Below, in pieces: positions 63,857 through 64,000 of a stretch of 64,000 nucleotides of DNA. The position numbers and the translations under genes were made by a program. The stretch spans positions 1 to 64,000 of the forward strand of contig NZ_CVSZ01000003.1 in assembly GCF_001180325.1 (NCBI RefSeq), written 5' to 3'. Positions within the stretch are counted from its first letter, which is position 1, and every line of letters begins with the position of its first letter. A model generated the notes under the pieces. That model did not search any database. It had not been told where the DNA came from and saw only the letters and a program-made list of their open reading frames with translations. This DNA is from Prochlorococcus marinus. GTDB lineage: Bacteria; Cyanobacteriota; Cyanobacteriia; PCC-6307; Cyanobiaceae.

Positions 63857-64000
63857 AGATTAATGGAGGATCATGATTGAGACGCTTTGCGTCATAAAAA
63901 TGGAAAGAGAAATTCTCCATCCGTATCATCAACAACATAATCTGCAAAGCGGCAATTAAACCATACTTAAACTGTGCGGGTGGCCGAACCCATTTAACGA
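63857..64000. other. Region upstream of groS at the window edge
   Basis: A GACGC-TTT-GCGTC hairpin (63881-63893) and a TGGA...TCCA-type imperfect inverted segment follow (63900-63919). No CIRCE is seen. The last ~40 bases are more GC-rich; no gene can be assigned. Confidence 0.4.

Noticed and set aside
63857..63920. CIRCE heat-shock operator upstream of groS
   Set aside because: The TTAGCACTC-N9-GAGTGCTAA pattern is not present; only unrelated short hairpins are visible.
63960..64000. Possible tRNA start at the window edge
   Set aside because: The GC-rich end resembles a tRNA 5' end superficially, but no stem partner is available inside the window.

Overview
The window is a stretch of chromosome from a high-light-adapted Prochlorococcus or a very close relative. 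The DNA is very AT-rich by eye, genes are packed with short or overlapping junctions, the clock locus is kaiB-kaiC with no kaiA, several hli (high-light-inducible) genes are clustered, and many neighbours (NblS, photosystem II S4-domain protein, DUF1818-rpoZ, pentapeptide protein) are typical of marine picocyanobacteria. Family assignments were made by reading the protein sequences; no database search was possible.

Region 1 (1-27,200) is mostly housekeeping: the end of purD, the sensor kinase nblS, kaiC and kaiB, rplU-rpmA, truB, a SpoIID-like protein, rnz, a lumenal pentapeptide protein, ferredoxin petF, prmA, serA, a two-gene unit ending in a PSII S4-domain protein, tRNA-Val(GAC), murD, a pirin, a GAF protein and a HI0933-type flavoprotein. 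Three genes here have unusual architecture: a photolyase-like protein whose FAD domain comes first, a stand-alone NAD-ligase adenylation module, and a gene whose 3' end carries the terminator of its convergent neighbour.

Region 2 (27,200-39,900) is accessory. Two fatty-acid desaturases, a DMT transporter and three hli genes sit among many 25-75 residue proteins, most with one membrane helix. A DUF938 methyltransferase appears frameshifted at a run of eight A. At least one strongly folded stretch with no coding explanation lies near 39.2 kb.

Region 3 (39,900-44,600) holds an LptF/G-type permease and a small cell-surface cassette: a polytopic membrane protein, a GT2 glycosyltransferase fused to GtrA, and an FkbM methyltransferase.

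Region 4 (44,600-55,900) is a microprotein-rich island. It contains several families of tiny proteins that I could pair by eye, including tandem CX8CX3C proteins, twin-CX3C proteins, an NNTxWLDxLIN pair and a YWxLxxSAESxYG pair. It also has a chain of membrane microproteins with ATGA overlaps, a cupin-LOG pair, a candidate structured RNA near 48.5 kb and the N-terminal stub of a type I restriction methylase.

Region 5 (55,900-64,000) returns to core genes: an EVE-domain protein, DUF2811, DUF1818, rpoZ, a short Hsp70, pyrR, gpmI, secG and groL-groS. The gap at 56.65-56.96 kb carries an inverted pair of DnaA-box-like sequences.
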